A program made the translations under genes and the position numbers. A DNA stretch of 64,000 nt. It comes from Corticium candelabrum. Its lineage: Eukaryota; Porifera; Homoscleromorpha; Homosclerophorida; Plakinidae. This document shows, one piece after another, positions 10,801-24,700 of this stretch; within the stretch, counting starts at the first letter, position 1, and every line of letters starts with the position of its first letter. Under the pieces are notes generated by a model. It saw only the letters and a program-made list of their open reading frames with translations, was not told where the DNA came from and made no database searches. The DNA is taken from the NCBI RefSeq assembly GCF_963422355.1, contig NC_085091.1:5480184-5544183 (forward strand), given 5' to 3'.

Positions 10801-13800
10801 GGCGGACAGGGTTGTCCCCAGGATTTTTGTAAGGCATGGCGGAAATTCTCATGACCACGCCCCTAGCACAATTTTGTAACATAGCTAATTTTAATACAGC
10901 CAATCAAACTTGCTTGACATTCTTGTTAGAGATAGTATATATAGACCTGTCTATATACCCAGTGTTCTACTGATGTGTACGTACCAAACCTAAAACTTAT
11001 TTTGTTCTCATTTGTTGCAACACTTTTGGATAATTTCTACCGGGAATCAGATGCCATTACCTGTTAAAAGAAAAGAAAACACCTTTTTAAGTTTACAACA
11101 GTACACTTTTTTACAGCTGCACTTGTCAAAGATGTCAAAGCAGTATTCGATACACATGACTGTACTAACTAACGATCCTGGATGCAACGTGTCACCATCC
11201 CTGACACTGACGCTAAGGGCTTGCCTTACACTATGGGCTGCATAAATTGCTCCATTCTTTTCCAGTTCGTCGGCGCAGTTTCTTTGAAGATCACTAACCG
11301 TTGGCACTTGTAAACATTTTTTGGTTGCATTGGCCAATGCCACTTTCAAGGCATGAAAGAGGCAGTTGCCATCGCCACTGACACGAACGGGAATTAACTC
11401 TGATGGAGTATCATGGGGAAGTAGACTGGCAGCTACATTGTCTTTCAGTAATGGAGCACTCATTTTCGCTACGCTAATCTAGGGTCTGCACATTCTCACA
11501 ATGACTTACCACAATCGTTGTGCTAAAAAGAGGGGTTTTAGGTCTAGGATTAGTATGACTCACACATTGCACTATATCACAACTTGGAATACGTGTCAAA
11601 CTAAAAAGTCCGTTAAAGCCTGTGAGAAATTTTCAGAGCTCGAGCAATAGATATTTGATTCGCATAATCAGTCGACAACACGTGATTGGGAGGGGCAACA
11701 TATCTACAGACCGCTACCTACTCTGCTACAATGACACGCCTTAGATTCGCCTAGATGCTCCCAACAAAATAGCAACAAGAATCAAGCTTGTTGTGCTAGT
11801 CATTGTTATCATTTTTTCGGTCTCTATGGAGAATCTTGTTGCAGTTCTGACAAGTCTTCCTCATTTATTTCTATTGTTAACCTGTTCATTGTTAGTTCTC
11901 TAAAGCCGTCTAATATTCTGCAGTAGCTACGCCCAAATTAAAACGTTAGGGGAAACTGCAGTTGCTACCTATGCAATTGTGGGCGGTGCATGACAACCAC
12001 TGTTCCTTTTTGGGTACTTGTAGTGCAATCAAGTTCATACCATATGGCAGTCATCCCCTTAATTGGTCTTACCATCACACCAAACATCCCAGGCCCTCTA
12101 GGCAAAGAACTAAAATAATATGCAAAGAATTAGTTGCTTGCCTCAAACAACTTTGCAATTTTTTAAAATACAAACTTTGTTGTCTTCATAGCTACACAAG
12201 AGAACAGTAGACTCAAAGAACAACTGTTACAGAGACAGCTAATTAAATTAGTGTATGGTGATTCTAAAAGAATGCAATTAAACATTTAGCTTATCTGCTT
12301 ATGTCAAAACGAGGCGGGTCTAGGACAGCGCTTTACACATCACAATGCCGAACTTGTCAGTTTTGGGGTTAAATAATTATAACTACATTACATGTACCAC
12401 ATCTCTATTTACCGGTTGTCTTCACCTGCTTTCGGGACATACTTGTACGTGCTCAGAATCCCGAGATCTACAAATTTTCCCACACCTCGCAAAATGTGTG
12501 AACGAACTCTAGAGTAGCCACTGCCTACTCAGTATAGCATATCGGGCCTATACCAAGCTAGGCTCGAGTGTCCAACCAGTCGACTCCCCCCGTGGCGGAG
12601 AAAGAGGTCTTTCTCCGCTGCGGGGGGGGGGAGTGACCGGCTGGACACTCGAGCCTAGTACCAAGCGGGAGCCAAGGCATGGCGGAGCGCCATGCCTTTT
12701 GTATGCTGGGGACAACCCTGGCGGATCCACCAGACGTAACTTTGCTAGCCATGATTGTAGCAAATCTGGCTTCTTGAGAGGAAGCCTGAAGAAGCTGACA
12801 CCTCTGGTGATGTCGCTGATGTTGTGGCTACAGCCAAAAGCAATGCAGTGGACCATTTCACGTTGAATAAGCCAGGTAGATAGCACGCCTTGTGCACGAC
12901 ACGTGGAGGTAATGCACCAACTGCATTATCAACCACGGCTACGCTAACACTCCCTCTCTTTGCGGTGCTTTTCCTACGTTACAGAAGCAGTGGAGGGAAC
13001 TCAAAGTTTTCGATTGCAGTCAAGATAAGAAATCTTGTATCTGACCCCAACTTGAAAATTGTGGCAGTTGTCATTTTAATTACTATAATAGTCTAGACTT
13101 GAGCTAGCATATTCTCGCCTTTGCCATTTCTTGGATTGTCGATCCTCGCCGGAGAAACGCTATCGAGTAAGCTACCGCTTTATTAGTTTCTTAAAGAATA
13201 ATTTGTTTGTGTAGCATACGAGAGCGATCTCAGACACTGCTGAAGAGTCCACGAATATTGTCGAATCGGACTCAACGACATCAACATTACATATGTAGTG
13301 GTGAAAGCACCCAATTATGCTGATATTCTCTGAAATTATTCTTTTAATCCAGAGACGATCGAGTCAAAGGCTCTTCATGATGGTCGGGCATGTACATATC
13401 ATCTGCAATTAAAATCAGCATTAACACAATTCATTGCGCGTTTTTTGCCAATATTGCACTGGCATCAAGCAAACTCGGGTGTCCGATACTATTTAGCTAT
13501 AGAGTACAAGACCTGCCCATCTTCTTCATCTTCCTGAAGAGCAACTTTGCAAAGCTTCCGATCTGTGTTATCACTGCGAGTAGAAGAGACATTTACTTAT
13601 TATGAGAAGGTGCAAACAGTGAACTGTGGTATCGTCGACAGCAAATACCGGCGGCTGTCCGATATATGATTCGTGTTTCCCATATACGGGAAAAGCGAAA
13701 GTTCCATTTTGTTGCCAAGAACAGCAATACGCCAAATGATCAAGCTCAGTCTAGCACGTCCTGTTACCGTGTGACTACTCTCTACATTCGTGCCGTAGAT

Positions 13801-16800
13801 ACAAGAAATCTTTTTATGGTTTTCACATGCCATGTAGTGTCAGATATTGGAGAGCGTCAGATGATTTATGTAAGACTCTAATATAGAAGAATTCACTTCT
13901 TGAGAGGATACCACTTACTAACAAATCACTATATTATGATACAGGTGATGACCACTGAATGGGTTCCATGAGAGCCGTTTATGTAACCCTGTCTGCTAGA
14001 ATTACCTCTTCAAATTTAATTGCACCAGAAGAAGGCAGTCCAGTACCAGTTTCTCCCGCTCTAGAGCGACAATTTATTGAAACGACGGGGCGGGGAGAAA
14101 CTGGCTTGAGTCTAATAATAGTCCACTTTGATGAAGTATTCTTTGTTGAAATGTCTGCTCTTAGTTTGACCCATGGTCTATTTGAGACGTCGTGGCATTG
14201 TAGTATTTCCTTCTGCTGAGTTGTTACAAATGTACGGCAAATTGATCATTTCTGTACATACTCTTTCACTGCACTGTTCATTCCTTGCCAGTACACGCAT
14301 TCTCGTGCCCTTTGAATACAACCATTTCTTTCAATGTGTGAGCTGTTTATTCTTTCCAGCACTTTCTGTTGGTAGGACAGCTGTATCATGATCCTTTCTC
14401 CACAAAAAATCAGTCCATCTTTTACTACCAAGTCTTCTCTGACATTGTAGTATTGTTGTATTTCATAGCTTGTGACTTCATGCCTAGCTTCTGGCCATCC
14501 TGTCACAATAGTTGTGAGCATTTGTTGCATTTTCGAATCATTTGCTGTTGCTTGCTTGATTTCTTGCAATCTTTGATCAGTCACTGGTATATGCTGTACC
14601 AAGTCAGTACATTCCAATTCTATTTCAAGCTTTGTCTGAATATGAACAATTTCTGACTACATTTGTGACTATAGGATGTCACAAATGTAGTCAAGCTCGA
14701 CTTTTTGCCTAGTTCAATGTGCCAAAATTTGTTTCTTACATCCAGGACACAATAAAGACGTTTTACGTTATTCAGTTCTGACAATAGGCCTTCTAATGTT
14801 GGTAAGGGATAGTGATTTGACTTCGCCTGCACTCTATTCAGAGGCTTTCGGTCAATGCAAATCTGTATTTTTGCATTTGGTTTATACACAGTAACCAAAC
14901 TGGATATCCAATCTGTTGGCTTGTCTTTGGTCTGGATAATGTCCATTTCTCTAAACGGTCGAGCTCCTTTTGAATTCTGCTTTGACTGATAGCAGTACTC
15001 CTAACTGTTTATCTCACTGCTTGTACCGTGTTGTCAACTTCTAACTTTAGCTTGGCTTCCAGTCATCCAAATTTCCTTGGAATACTTCTGCATATTTATT
15101 TACAATATCTTGCTTTGCCAATCCACTTATCTTGTGTTTTCTACTTGTTGTGTCTCCTTCTGCTGATTGGTCACCATCTGAATGTTCTCTTTGTTTACGT
15201 GTTACTAAAGTATATCAATAGCTCAAGGTACACTACAACCAGTTAGGCTAACAAATTCTCACGGCAGTCATTGTGTGGAACCTTATTGATATTAATCAAT
15301 TAATCATGCTTGTTTATTTTATTGGTTTAGTGGTTTATTTTAATATGTTATTGATATGGCATATACAAACTGAATTTGATTCTCATAGCATGTTGTGAAG
15401 AATTCAGTCGTTGTTAAAAAGAGTCTCTTAATTGTAACGCGTATCTTCTTAATTAGAAAGATTCTTTAACGTTAGAAGAGTCTCTTTATCAAGATTTGTC
15501 TTAAAAATTTAAAATACTTGTCATCAGTGATTGAATTTTTCATAGCATATGTTAAATTCAGTCAGACTCTCTGGCATTGAAAGAACAATGTAGAACAACT
15601 TCCTCAATCACTTGATGAAGTGGAAACTTTTTAACAAGCTTACCCATATGCTCAGTTAATTCCTCAATGTACACTATTTATTTCAGTCAAATAGCACGAG
15701 ATAAACGTGTGACAATATGGCTGCTTCTTCGTTTACAGATCTTGAATTAGCTCTACTGGATATTAAGTATGTTATTACAAAAAATGTCCTTGTTATAGAA
15801 TACGTTTATTTAAAGCCATAAATAAGGTCTTTCTATGCATCTATAATTTATTCTTGCATCTTTCCCTATGAAGCAACGAGTGCAGATGCCTGTTGGTTGC
15901 AGTTCAGCGCATAAGTGGCCATTTGTCGACCGTCTAACACGTGCTGTCTAACTGAATTTAAAGAAAACAGGCTGGATGAGTGGTGTACTAGCAGCATGTC
16001 ATGGGTGCACCATAGCCTCCCCAAAATTTGTTATTACCGACATGAACTTATAATACTATTAAGATTGCTCGAGTGTAGTATACTCGAGTATACTTGACCC
16101 AGTCACGAGGGTGGAGAGAGACTGGGTTGTGTCTGGAGAATAACGAGAGCGAAATGACAGTGGGTTTAATTTACGGTTGTAGTGTGTCATTTGATCGATG
16201 TTTATGGGGGTAACGGTTGTTGCTGTTGGATCTAGACGGGATGCTAGTATGAGATCTAATAGGTTGTATACTACAAAGTAGTGGTCTTGTACACACGATA
16301 GTATATCAGCTAATTTGAGGACATCTTTTCAATCAATGTATACATCATGCATGCATACATGAATTTTTCTTAAGCTAGATGCCATTGTCACATTAAAAAT
16401 GGTCTCCACGCAGTAGCTGTTATTGTCTTGTTTTTCTTTGCTTCTCATCATCTGTATTTTCATCCTCATGGTATGCCTAAACGCAGCCGTTAAAGCTTTC
16501 TCTGGGGGTTTCCCCTATTCCTGCAATACGTTGTAATTAAAGCAGCAAAGAACATGTTAGGCTTGGCGGTATTGCCATCAACAGAAGGCGTAGGGAACTA
16601 AATTGTCTCATGTAAATACTTATACAAGGGCCTCTAGGGGTAATTGCTATATACATGACAATACCATTACCAATTACTAGAAATTACATTATCACAGTTT
16701 CTATAGTTGCTGAATTGCACGACGAGTAATCCAACAAAGCAGGCAGGTGGACGTGCGGGCGGGCAAGGCATGCAGGGCTGGCAAGTTGTAATTAGGATAC

Positions 16801-18674
16801 AACCTCTGGATACTAGAATACGAGTATGCATCAATTCAATTTATTGATCTCAAAAGCACTTTCATTACAACAAAATCTAACTATAATACAGAGTTCCAGG
16901 CTGTATACATATAGTAGCTTGTCAGACAGTTCTAAAAGTGACATTTGAAATCCCAAAAAATGCGAAGTTGGCATGTTAGCTGGCTTAGTTGACTTTTTCC
17001 GACCATGCTGATAATTTTGTCAGTAATTATGTCAGAATTCTCTTTTTGCAGACATACTGCCAACTGGATTGCCCAGGTTCTATTGAATTGGTTTTACATT
17101 GCTTGTTAAGCACAGGTGGTGCCAACAATGATACCTTCTTAATTCAACATCTCCTCAGCTCATTCTCCCATCTTCCGAAAACCTCGATGGCTATAGACCG
17201 CATCAGGTGTCCAAGGTTGTTTGCTTTCAATAAATATTTCTTATCCTCCTCTTTCTCCTTTAATTCATTAAAAGAAGGTTCTTGATGAATCAAGTGTAAT
17301 TATTGTTTCAATGTGTGAAGCACTGGTTGCATCTGTCTCTGCTACTTGCAACAAAAATTAACGTGAAACAGGCGCAATTGCAAGACATCAGAATTGAACA
17401 GAAGGTATTAGACAGAAGATGATGAAATAATTAAGAAAGCAGCGAGGCAATCCAACTGGTTGACTAGAGCGAGCAGTCAAGCTAGTTGGATTTTGACTTC
17501 TCGAAGTATGCATAATAGCCATAACTTATAGGATTAAACAAGCAATTTTGATATTTATCTGTACCGAGCAATTAGCGATATAGTACAGTACCAGCAATAA
17601 GTAAGCTGACAGCGATACGATACGATACGATAGGATACGATACAATACGATACCATATGATAGGATATCATAGGATACCATAAAAGATACTATGTAGGAT
17701 AGGATAAGATAAAAGATGATACCATACAATTAAGATAAGATACCATCCATAGGATATACGATACGCAATATGATATATGATACAATTAAGATAAGATACC
17801 AGATGGTACAATATATGATACGCAATACGATACGATAGGATACGATACGCATACGATAAAAATGTTAGGGTACTTATTGCCGGTACTGTATATATACCTA
17901 CCCTTTAGTTTATGGTATAGATCTGTCATTGGTATGACTGTTAGAAAGTCTAGACCTAACTAAGTGATCAAGGACATTATTCAGGTGCATACCTATTGGG
18001 TTTGAGGGGTGCAAACGAACTTACCCACTGCAATTGGAGCTTTGTTCTTACCTCTGTATACGACCAATCTGCATGCAATATTTGCACCAAATGTATATAA
18101 GCTATAACTGCTGAATTGTTGAATTGAATGTGTCCCATGTAATATAGATGTAGGTAGATTGATGTAAGGAGATTGATTTAGACTCTAGAGATCGACTTCT
18201 TAACACAGTTTACTCTGCGTATATATTTACCAATGTACATACATCTTTCAATAAACCATGTTTATTGGAAGACTTGGCAATTAATAAATTGCTTCATTAG
18301 AATAGAGCAAGTTTAGCTGACGGGAGGTCCACTAAAGAACTGAAAGAACCATGTACCCAGAGTAAATGCACCAGGTGCACCAAGAGTAAATGCACCAGGT
18401 ACACCCTTGCAATTTACATTGTTCTTTCAATGTAAGACTGAATATATCAGAGTCTGTTTAACTGCATTGGACACGTATATTTTATTTAACTCCGACTCAC
18501 TTTAACATGGCACAAGCACACGCACACATGTAATAATTGTGCAGTCTAGGAATTAGGCAGAGCGATTTATTAATTGTCCATGCAAAGCATGTATCTATTT
18601 GCTCTACTCAGGGTAATCCATGTATTGTCCAGATTCGTAGTTTGTGCCCATCAAATACGCTAAAATGCACACAT

Positions 18675-18723
<49 letters not shown>

Positions 18724-21700
18724 TTGTATAAACATGGAACTCTGACGAAATTGACAAATTGAGATAGTGAGAATGCAAGAGACAGACTAGCTACGACAGG
18801 TATTGTATGACATGTTGCAAAGAAAAGCTGATACTTATCTATGAGGGTGAATTTAAAGTGTAGTTAATTAAGAATGTAAGAATATGAACTGTTTGCAAGA
18901 GTAAACTGATATCCTATAGCTGTGTAGGCATGTTTAGATACAGGACAACGTAGCTACCAGTTAGTGGATTAAAGTCATAGTGTGACTCGTACAATGACCT
19001 TGATGTTCGAATATTGACATCAATATAGCAGAAATGCAGCACAATGTGGTATAGATTTGATAATGTGGCAAGGTGATTCTCTTCTATTATATAGAATGAA
19101 GACTTATGTCCTAAGCTTACAAGCAATGAATATTTCTGGCCTTCTGGAATAAAAACGTTTAAGTTTCTTGTCAAGGCACAGCATTTACCTAATCTTGTAA
19201 GTTTGCCGAGGTTGGTCACAGTAGTGAGTCTTGCTGTAGTGAATTATTGTGTGTTTAGCAAAGGTCAGGAGATGAATATGAATGCATTGTGAAGGTTCAT
19301 AATGAGAGCACCTTTACTGTCCCTGCTATTAGAGTATCAAAATCGCAACTACAGTGTACTTCTGACCCTGCTCAGGTATATGCATTTTGTTTTTGCAGTG
19401 TATGGCATTTGCTAATTTACATGATTAGATTTTCCAGTATGCAAACGCAAATGAAATTGCTAAAGCTGATCTTAATCTGATGTGGAAGGTGTCTGGTCGA
19501 AGCAATTATGAACTTGAAAAAGAAAATGGATTTTCGTGTGAGCAAGATTTGTTTCTGCATGTACATTTACTTATCTAATTAATTAAACAGAAACAGCTGG
19601 TGTTAAATCTGAGGATGTGATTGTGTGTTGACAAATAAGTGGAAATGACTTGAAAATTGTCAATTGCATTTATTTGTCTTGTAGGACATCTGTGTAGATA
19701 CATATGGGTTATTGTATTGCTTTTACATATATGAGGAACGGGGCTATTGCTCAAAACGAAGCTGAAGGCTATAATTTTGCTTTGAGTCGGGTAACAGATA
19801 CATAGCACTGTAATCCTGCGTCACGTATATAACAATTTTTGAAAAATTAGAAAGGTATAGGGTTGCATAATAATAGAAACTGGAACATGCAAGGGTGCGC
19901 TCGGACATTTTATGAATCCACTCGTACAGACTGAGCAACACATCATGGTCAGTGGGTCTTTTGCCATTTCAAATTTCAAATTTAAATTTTGAAATTGAAT
20001 TTCTCAATTTTCTTTGTATTTAGATTTTAAATTATTAACTTAACGTTACCATTTCTTTTAAAATATTCATTCAATTTTTAAATTTTATTTTAAAAAAATC
20101 AAAATTTAAAATTTTATTTTTTCAAATTTGTAAATTTTATGTGCAGTATATTAGAAATTGCTTTGCAGACGAGAAAGCGGACGTAGTTGTATATATGAAC
20201 TGATGGCCAAATTTGAACTAAAGAAATTGAATGCTCATCCGGTCTCTCAAATAATTTGAGTACATCAGAAAAAGAGAATTGAAAGAACAAGTAGCAGTGT
20301 ACGCGGTAGGGAGTCCATTGGACGGCATAGGGGTGCATTCCAACTCGTGTTGATACGTTGATTCAATTAAACTAGGCACGGTTTCTGCTAATCACATCAG
20401 CACGTTCCTGTACTGTGTTTCTGCACCTGTACGTACGCCGCTTCAGACAGTTACTAATGTTTAGTAACTCGAAGTGCATGGTCGCGTCATTACTGTAGAT
20501 GTAGGAGTACGATTGGCCCAACTGCAAGTTGCACTTTATGTGTAGATTTTATACATCACATAGAACACTACCCGATAACGCAGATAGAACCTCTACAACC
20601 TCATTCTGTGTCTCTCCTGTGCCGTGAGAACAGAACCCACACTGACTACAAGTGAATTAGAAATTAGAATTCAAATCCAGCCATCAGTTCATATATACAT
20701 CTACGTCCCTTTCTCGTCGGCAAAGCAATTTCTAATATACTACCCCCAAAAATTTACAAATTTGAAATAATAAAATTTAAATTTTGATTTTTCAAAATTA
20801 AAATTTAAATATTTAATGCAAATTTTTAAAAAATGGTAACTTTAAATTGAAAATTGAAAATTTCAATATACAAAAAATTGAATTTCAAAAATTTTAAATA
20901 TAAATTTGAAATTTGAAATTTGAAATGGCCGAAAGACCCACTGACCCATCATCCCTGCATTGCGCCATTTACTAAAGTATAAAACGCAGTGTTAGAAAAC
21001 GGTGCAACATAGGGATGAGGTAGTTCTCAGTCTGTGTGAGTGGATTCATTGTTGATGTTAGAGCACACCGTACATGGTCTTGTTCTATTCGTTTGTTACA
21101 GCAATCCTACATCCTCATTTTTCAAAGTCTTCTTATACTTGTTTACATTGTTTTTTTTGAAATTATTTAAGAAAGTAAAGAAATACATTGCAAACATGGG
21201 ACAATTTTAATTGATCTCAATCCACATATGAGAATATGCTAGTCTGTGGCAAGTGAGCTGCTGCATGTATTTCCACATAAGTTCCTCAGGTTCCTACGTT
21301 TTCCATACCCACAGAGCTAATGTAAGTGTCAATAACATTTATTTGATTGTGGTCTCTATGATTTGTAGTATGAGGAGCTAGTAATGGAGAATGAGTCTCT
21401 TATGGGCTATTATGGAATGGCGAACTGCTAAATGTTGCTCTTGAGACCCTGCGTATGATGACATATGACAGAGAACGAAACAGACAATTACAATTTCCAT
21501 TAACTACGTTTCTTTTATTGCGGCATTTGAGGACTACGCTGGGTATATATGCAACTACTTGTACTTTTTAAAACAGACGTAACCAATGACCTAATGCTTG
21601 CCACATTCTAACCTGCCAATGATCATGATTGTCAACAGAATACAACGGAAATAGCCACACTCTATAGGAGCATATTGGTCACAAGCATGTGATGCTATAC

Positions 21701-24700
21701 TACATTTCTTTTAATAATCTGACCAATGATCGCAATATACGAGAAAAGTAGACAAAAAACGGGTTGCTAAACTGCAAATGCAAGGAATCACTTAGCTTAG
21801 CTCTAGATACTCAAAAAAGAGTCTACCTCCAGAGAACATTGCAACAATTCTAAGACTATACATACGAATTCAGACAGATTCTGTTCTGAGCGTAGAAGTG
21901 TGCATTAACTGCATTCTGCAGGCTTGTATGCTTGTTGGTTCGGGTGTCGGACGAACCGCCCGCTAAGGCTCAGCTGTGTAGTTTCGCATTTGATCCAAGG
22001 GATTAGCTGGCACGTATACGTAGGACACGAAGCGCCCCTTGAAATTTGTAGACGTGCCTATATGTCAAACTTGCCTTTACTGTTTCATGCAATTCCTTTA
22101 TTTCTTCTAATCTTTATATAACAATTGTAGTATCTATATGAAGGACAGTGCTCCAAGAGCGTGGCGATTTTGAATGCTTTCGTCCTAGGTGCTCGCAGAC
22201 CGCTACTCTTTTCCGCTCCTTCTTTAGCACACGCCATTTTCTACTTCGAATGCAACTTGTGTCCTTCGCTGTGGCTGGTGCTTTCTACTTTGCTTGTTGG
22301 TGGCGTACTTGTCCTTAGATTGCGACGTCACAAAGAAGTTTGTACCCTATGCTCTTGCAAACCGCTGCACTTTCGCTTTTCCCTTAGCACGCGTCCTTTT
22401 CCCAATTTTGAAATAACAAATGGTGCCATCCGCGGTGATCTGTGCTCTTTACTGGTTGTTCGTGTGTAGTTTGTAAATGTACGCAGCAGAAAGGAACAAT
22501 GTAGCTGTTCGCCGGCTTGACACATGGCGTCAGTGCAGTTCCCATCAGCGCAATGCGAAATCTTCTTCTAAAACGGGACGTCGGAATAGGTTCAAGCTAC
22601 GACTTGGTCACTTAGACACAACGTTACGAAGTATCCAAAATTTGGTTTTCTCCTTCCCCAACAGCCTAATTATATGATGCTCGAAGTGTATAAGCGTGAA
22701 TTTGTCTAAATCAACTGAATTTACTTGGCTGATGAATGAGCTGCTCAGCTATATAATTCGAAAGGCCAAATAGAGCACGTGACGTGTTTGTTACATCATT
22801 TGTCCATTTTGTTGTAATACGGACCGTTTCCTCCTGAAGCCAGGCTACGACCATGTTTTCTTTATTACGAGAGACCAAACGCTGCCATATAGCTGGTATG
22901 TGTCTACACAAGCAGATGTGCATGCAGTCTGCAATTGGCGAGGTGAACATTGAGGACAGAAATCGACACACTTCCCTTCTAGTGCATGGTGCAGGAAAAA
23001 TTGTAAGTTGGATTCGGTGCAAATGCAATCAGAATTTAGAGACAACCACTGGCGCTAGAAGAGCTACCACTTCAATAGAGAATCCTCGGCTCCGATTGGC
23101 AAGAAATATTTGATTGCTGGAAGCGTTGCGGATGGCAACAACAAATACAATGTACACCAAACTAGTGCGGGCGTGAGTTTGAATAGACTGAAAGGTGTAC
23201 CGTTTGCATCATCAAGAAATTTTATGCTGGGTTTAATCCCTCTTTGTGCACTGTAATGACTAATTTCTCTAGTTGTAGACCTGCTCCGTTGCCAGCGCAA
23301 AGGTTTGATATAAAATCGGCACTGTAGCGTAAACGGTTACTAACGATACCAGCTTTTACAGATGAACTGAACAATATAATAACTCAACCCTACATACTGC
23401 GCCTGCGCCGCATTGGTGATAAGTAATTTATACTATTCAGGTGACGTGACGTGTACATGATAGGGTAATCTGGGGTAACTCCGTGACCAGTGCAACTTCG
23501 TCAATATCAATAGCTGTTCCTCACCCGGTTCCAGTGTGAAGCGTCTTACCTCCAGTTAAGATTTGAAACTCTTCTTCTATTAGTAGACTATTTGGCACGG
23601 GATTATGAGTTTCACTGTAAGTTGCTATGCGGTATAAGAGGCGGTTTTGTTGCTATCGCTTCGAGGGTCCGGATGTTCTTCCATACGTAACTTTTTGTTG
23701 CAAGTAGCAATTGACTTGCTAAGGCACAGCGAAAGATCTAATAGGTGTGCCTTATTTGTCGCTACCACAATAGGTGCAGTAGATACGCTGGTCTACTTGT
23801 ACCACTTCGTCTCCTCAACGTCGGAATGGGCGTGGTAGGACATGTAGTAATTGGTTATTCTCGATATTGCAGCAAGCTATAATTTCACAGTTAGCAAATT
23901 GAATTGCCAGACTACCTAAACAGTAGCCATATAAACAGGTAAGAGGCTGCCAGGGAGACCAACTTCAAATAGACTTGTAGTAGACTTTCCTCTGTTGGCT
24001 GACTAGCAAGACAACGCAGTTTACCGCAATTTACTAATAACGCAGTGTTCTAAACCACTTTATGGCTGTCAGGGAGACTAAGTTCACATAACAAGATCTT
24101 ACACTTCTACTGAGCACAGATAAGTCACACCTCCAAAAGTCCACATCTGAAAGCAATCTAATCTACAACAAATCACAAATACCTTTGTGCTTACTACTAT
24201 TAACTCAGCTACAAACCACTAAATGGCAGTCAGGGAGACTGAGTTTACATAAGAGGATGGTACACTCCTGCTGAGCTTAAAAAGTCACCCCTCCTAATGG
24301 CCACATTCCCAGGCAATCTACTGCAGTGTGCCACACCTATGCCTTACCACAGACCATTGCAACCTCAACAACACACCACTAAATGACTGTCTAGAAGACT
24401 GAGTTCGCACAGCAAGGTGGTACACTCCTGCTGAGCACCAAGTCACTCCTCCAAACAGAGAGGATATATGTAGCACCCAGCTTGCATCAACATTCATTTA
24501 CGTGTTGATTGTGCTGCACATCATTGTTACAAGTCATCGAATTATTGCTTTCAGTTTGCTTTTATTATCATGGTCAGGAACTACAAACCCAAGTCCACAA
24601 AGAACAAGTGGTCTGATTAACAACTTGCAGCGGCTCTCCAAGAGCTCTGAATAGGGAAAGGAGCCATCAGTATCAATGCAGCAGCCAAGAAATATGGAAT

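Larger units (their letters stand above)
9999..13064. mobile_element. 3.1-kb element with ~31-bp terminal inverted repeats
   Basis: The left end 9,999-10,029 (CCACGATTTTCAAGTTAGGG...ATACAAG) and the reverse complement of 13,034-13,064 (CCACAATTTTCAAGTTGGGG...ATACAAG) differ at two positions. The left end sits directly on the gypsy integrase remnant, as expected for a later insertion. The interior carries an OTU-like frame at 11,047-11,463 and a nested hairpin insertion at 12,558-12,658. No transposase was recognised and no clear target duplication is visible, so the superfamily is open. Confidence 0.65.

Noticed and set aside
17526-17729. Minus-strand ORF rich in Tyr, Ile, Ser and Leu like a membrane protein
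   Set aside because: It translates the GATAC minisatellite.
18655-18735. CRISPR-like or short-spaced repeats
   Set aside because: Simple (AT)n microsatellite. The window is animal nuclear DNA and no repeat-spacer array was seen anywhere.
22161-22469. 102-codon plus-strand ORF in 22.2-22.5 kb
   Set aside because: Low-complexity, spans a local duplication, no family resemblance, no splice context.
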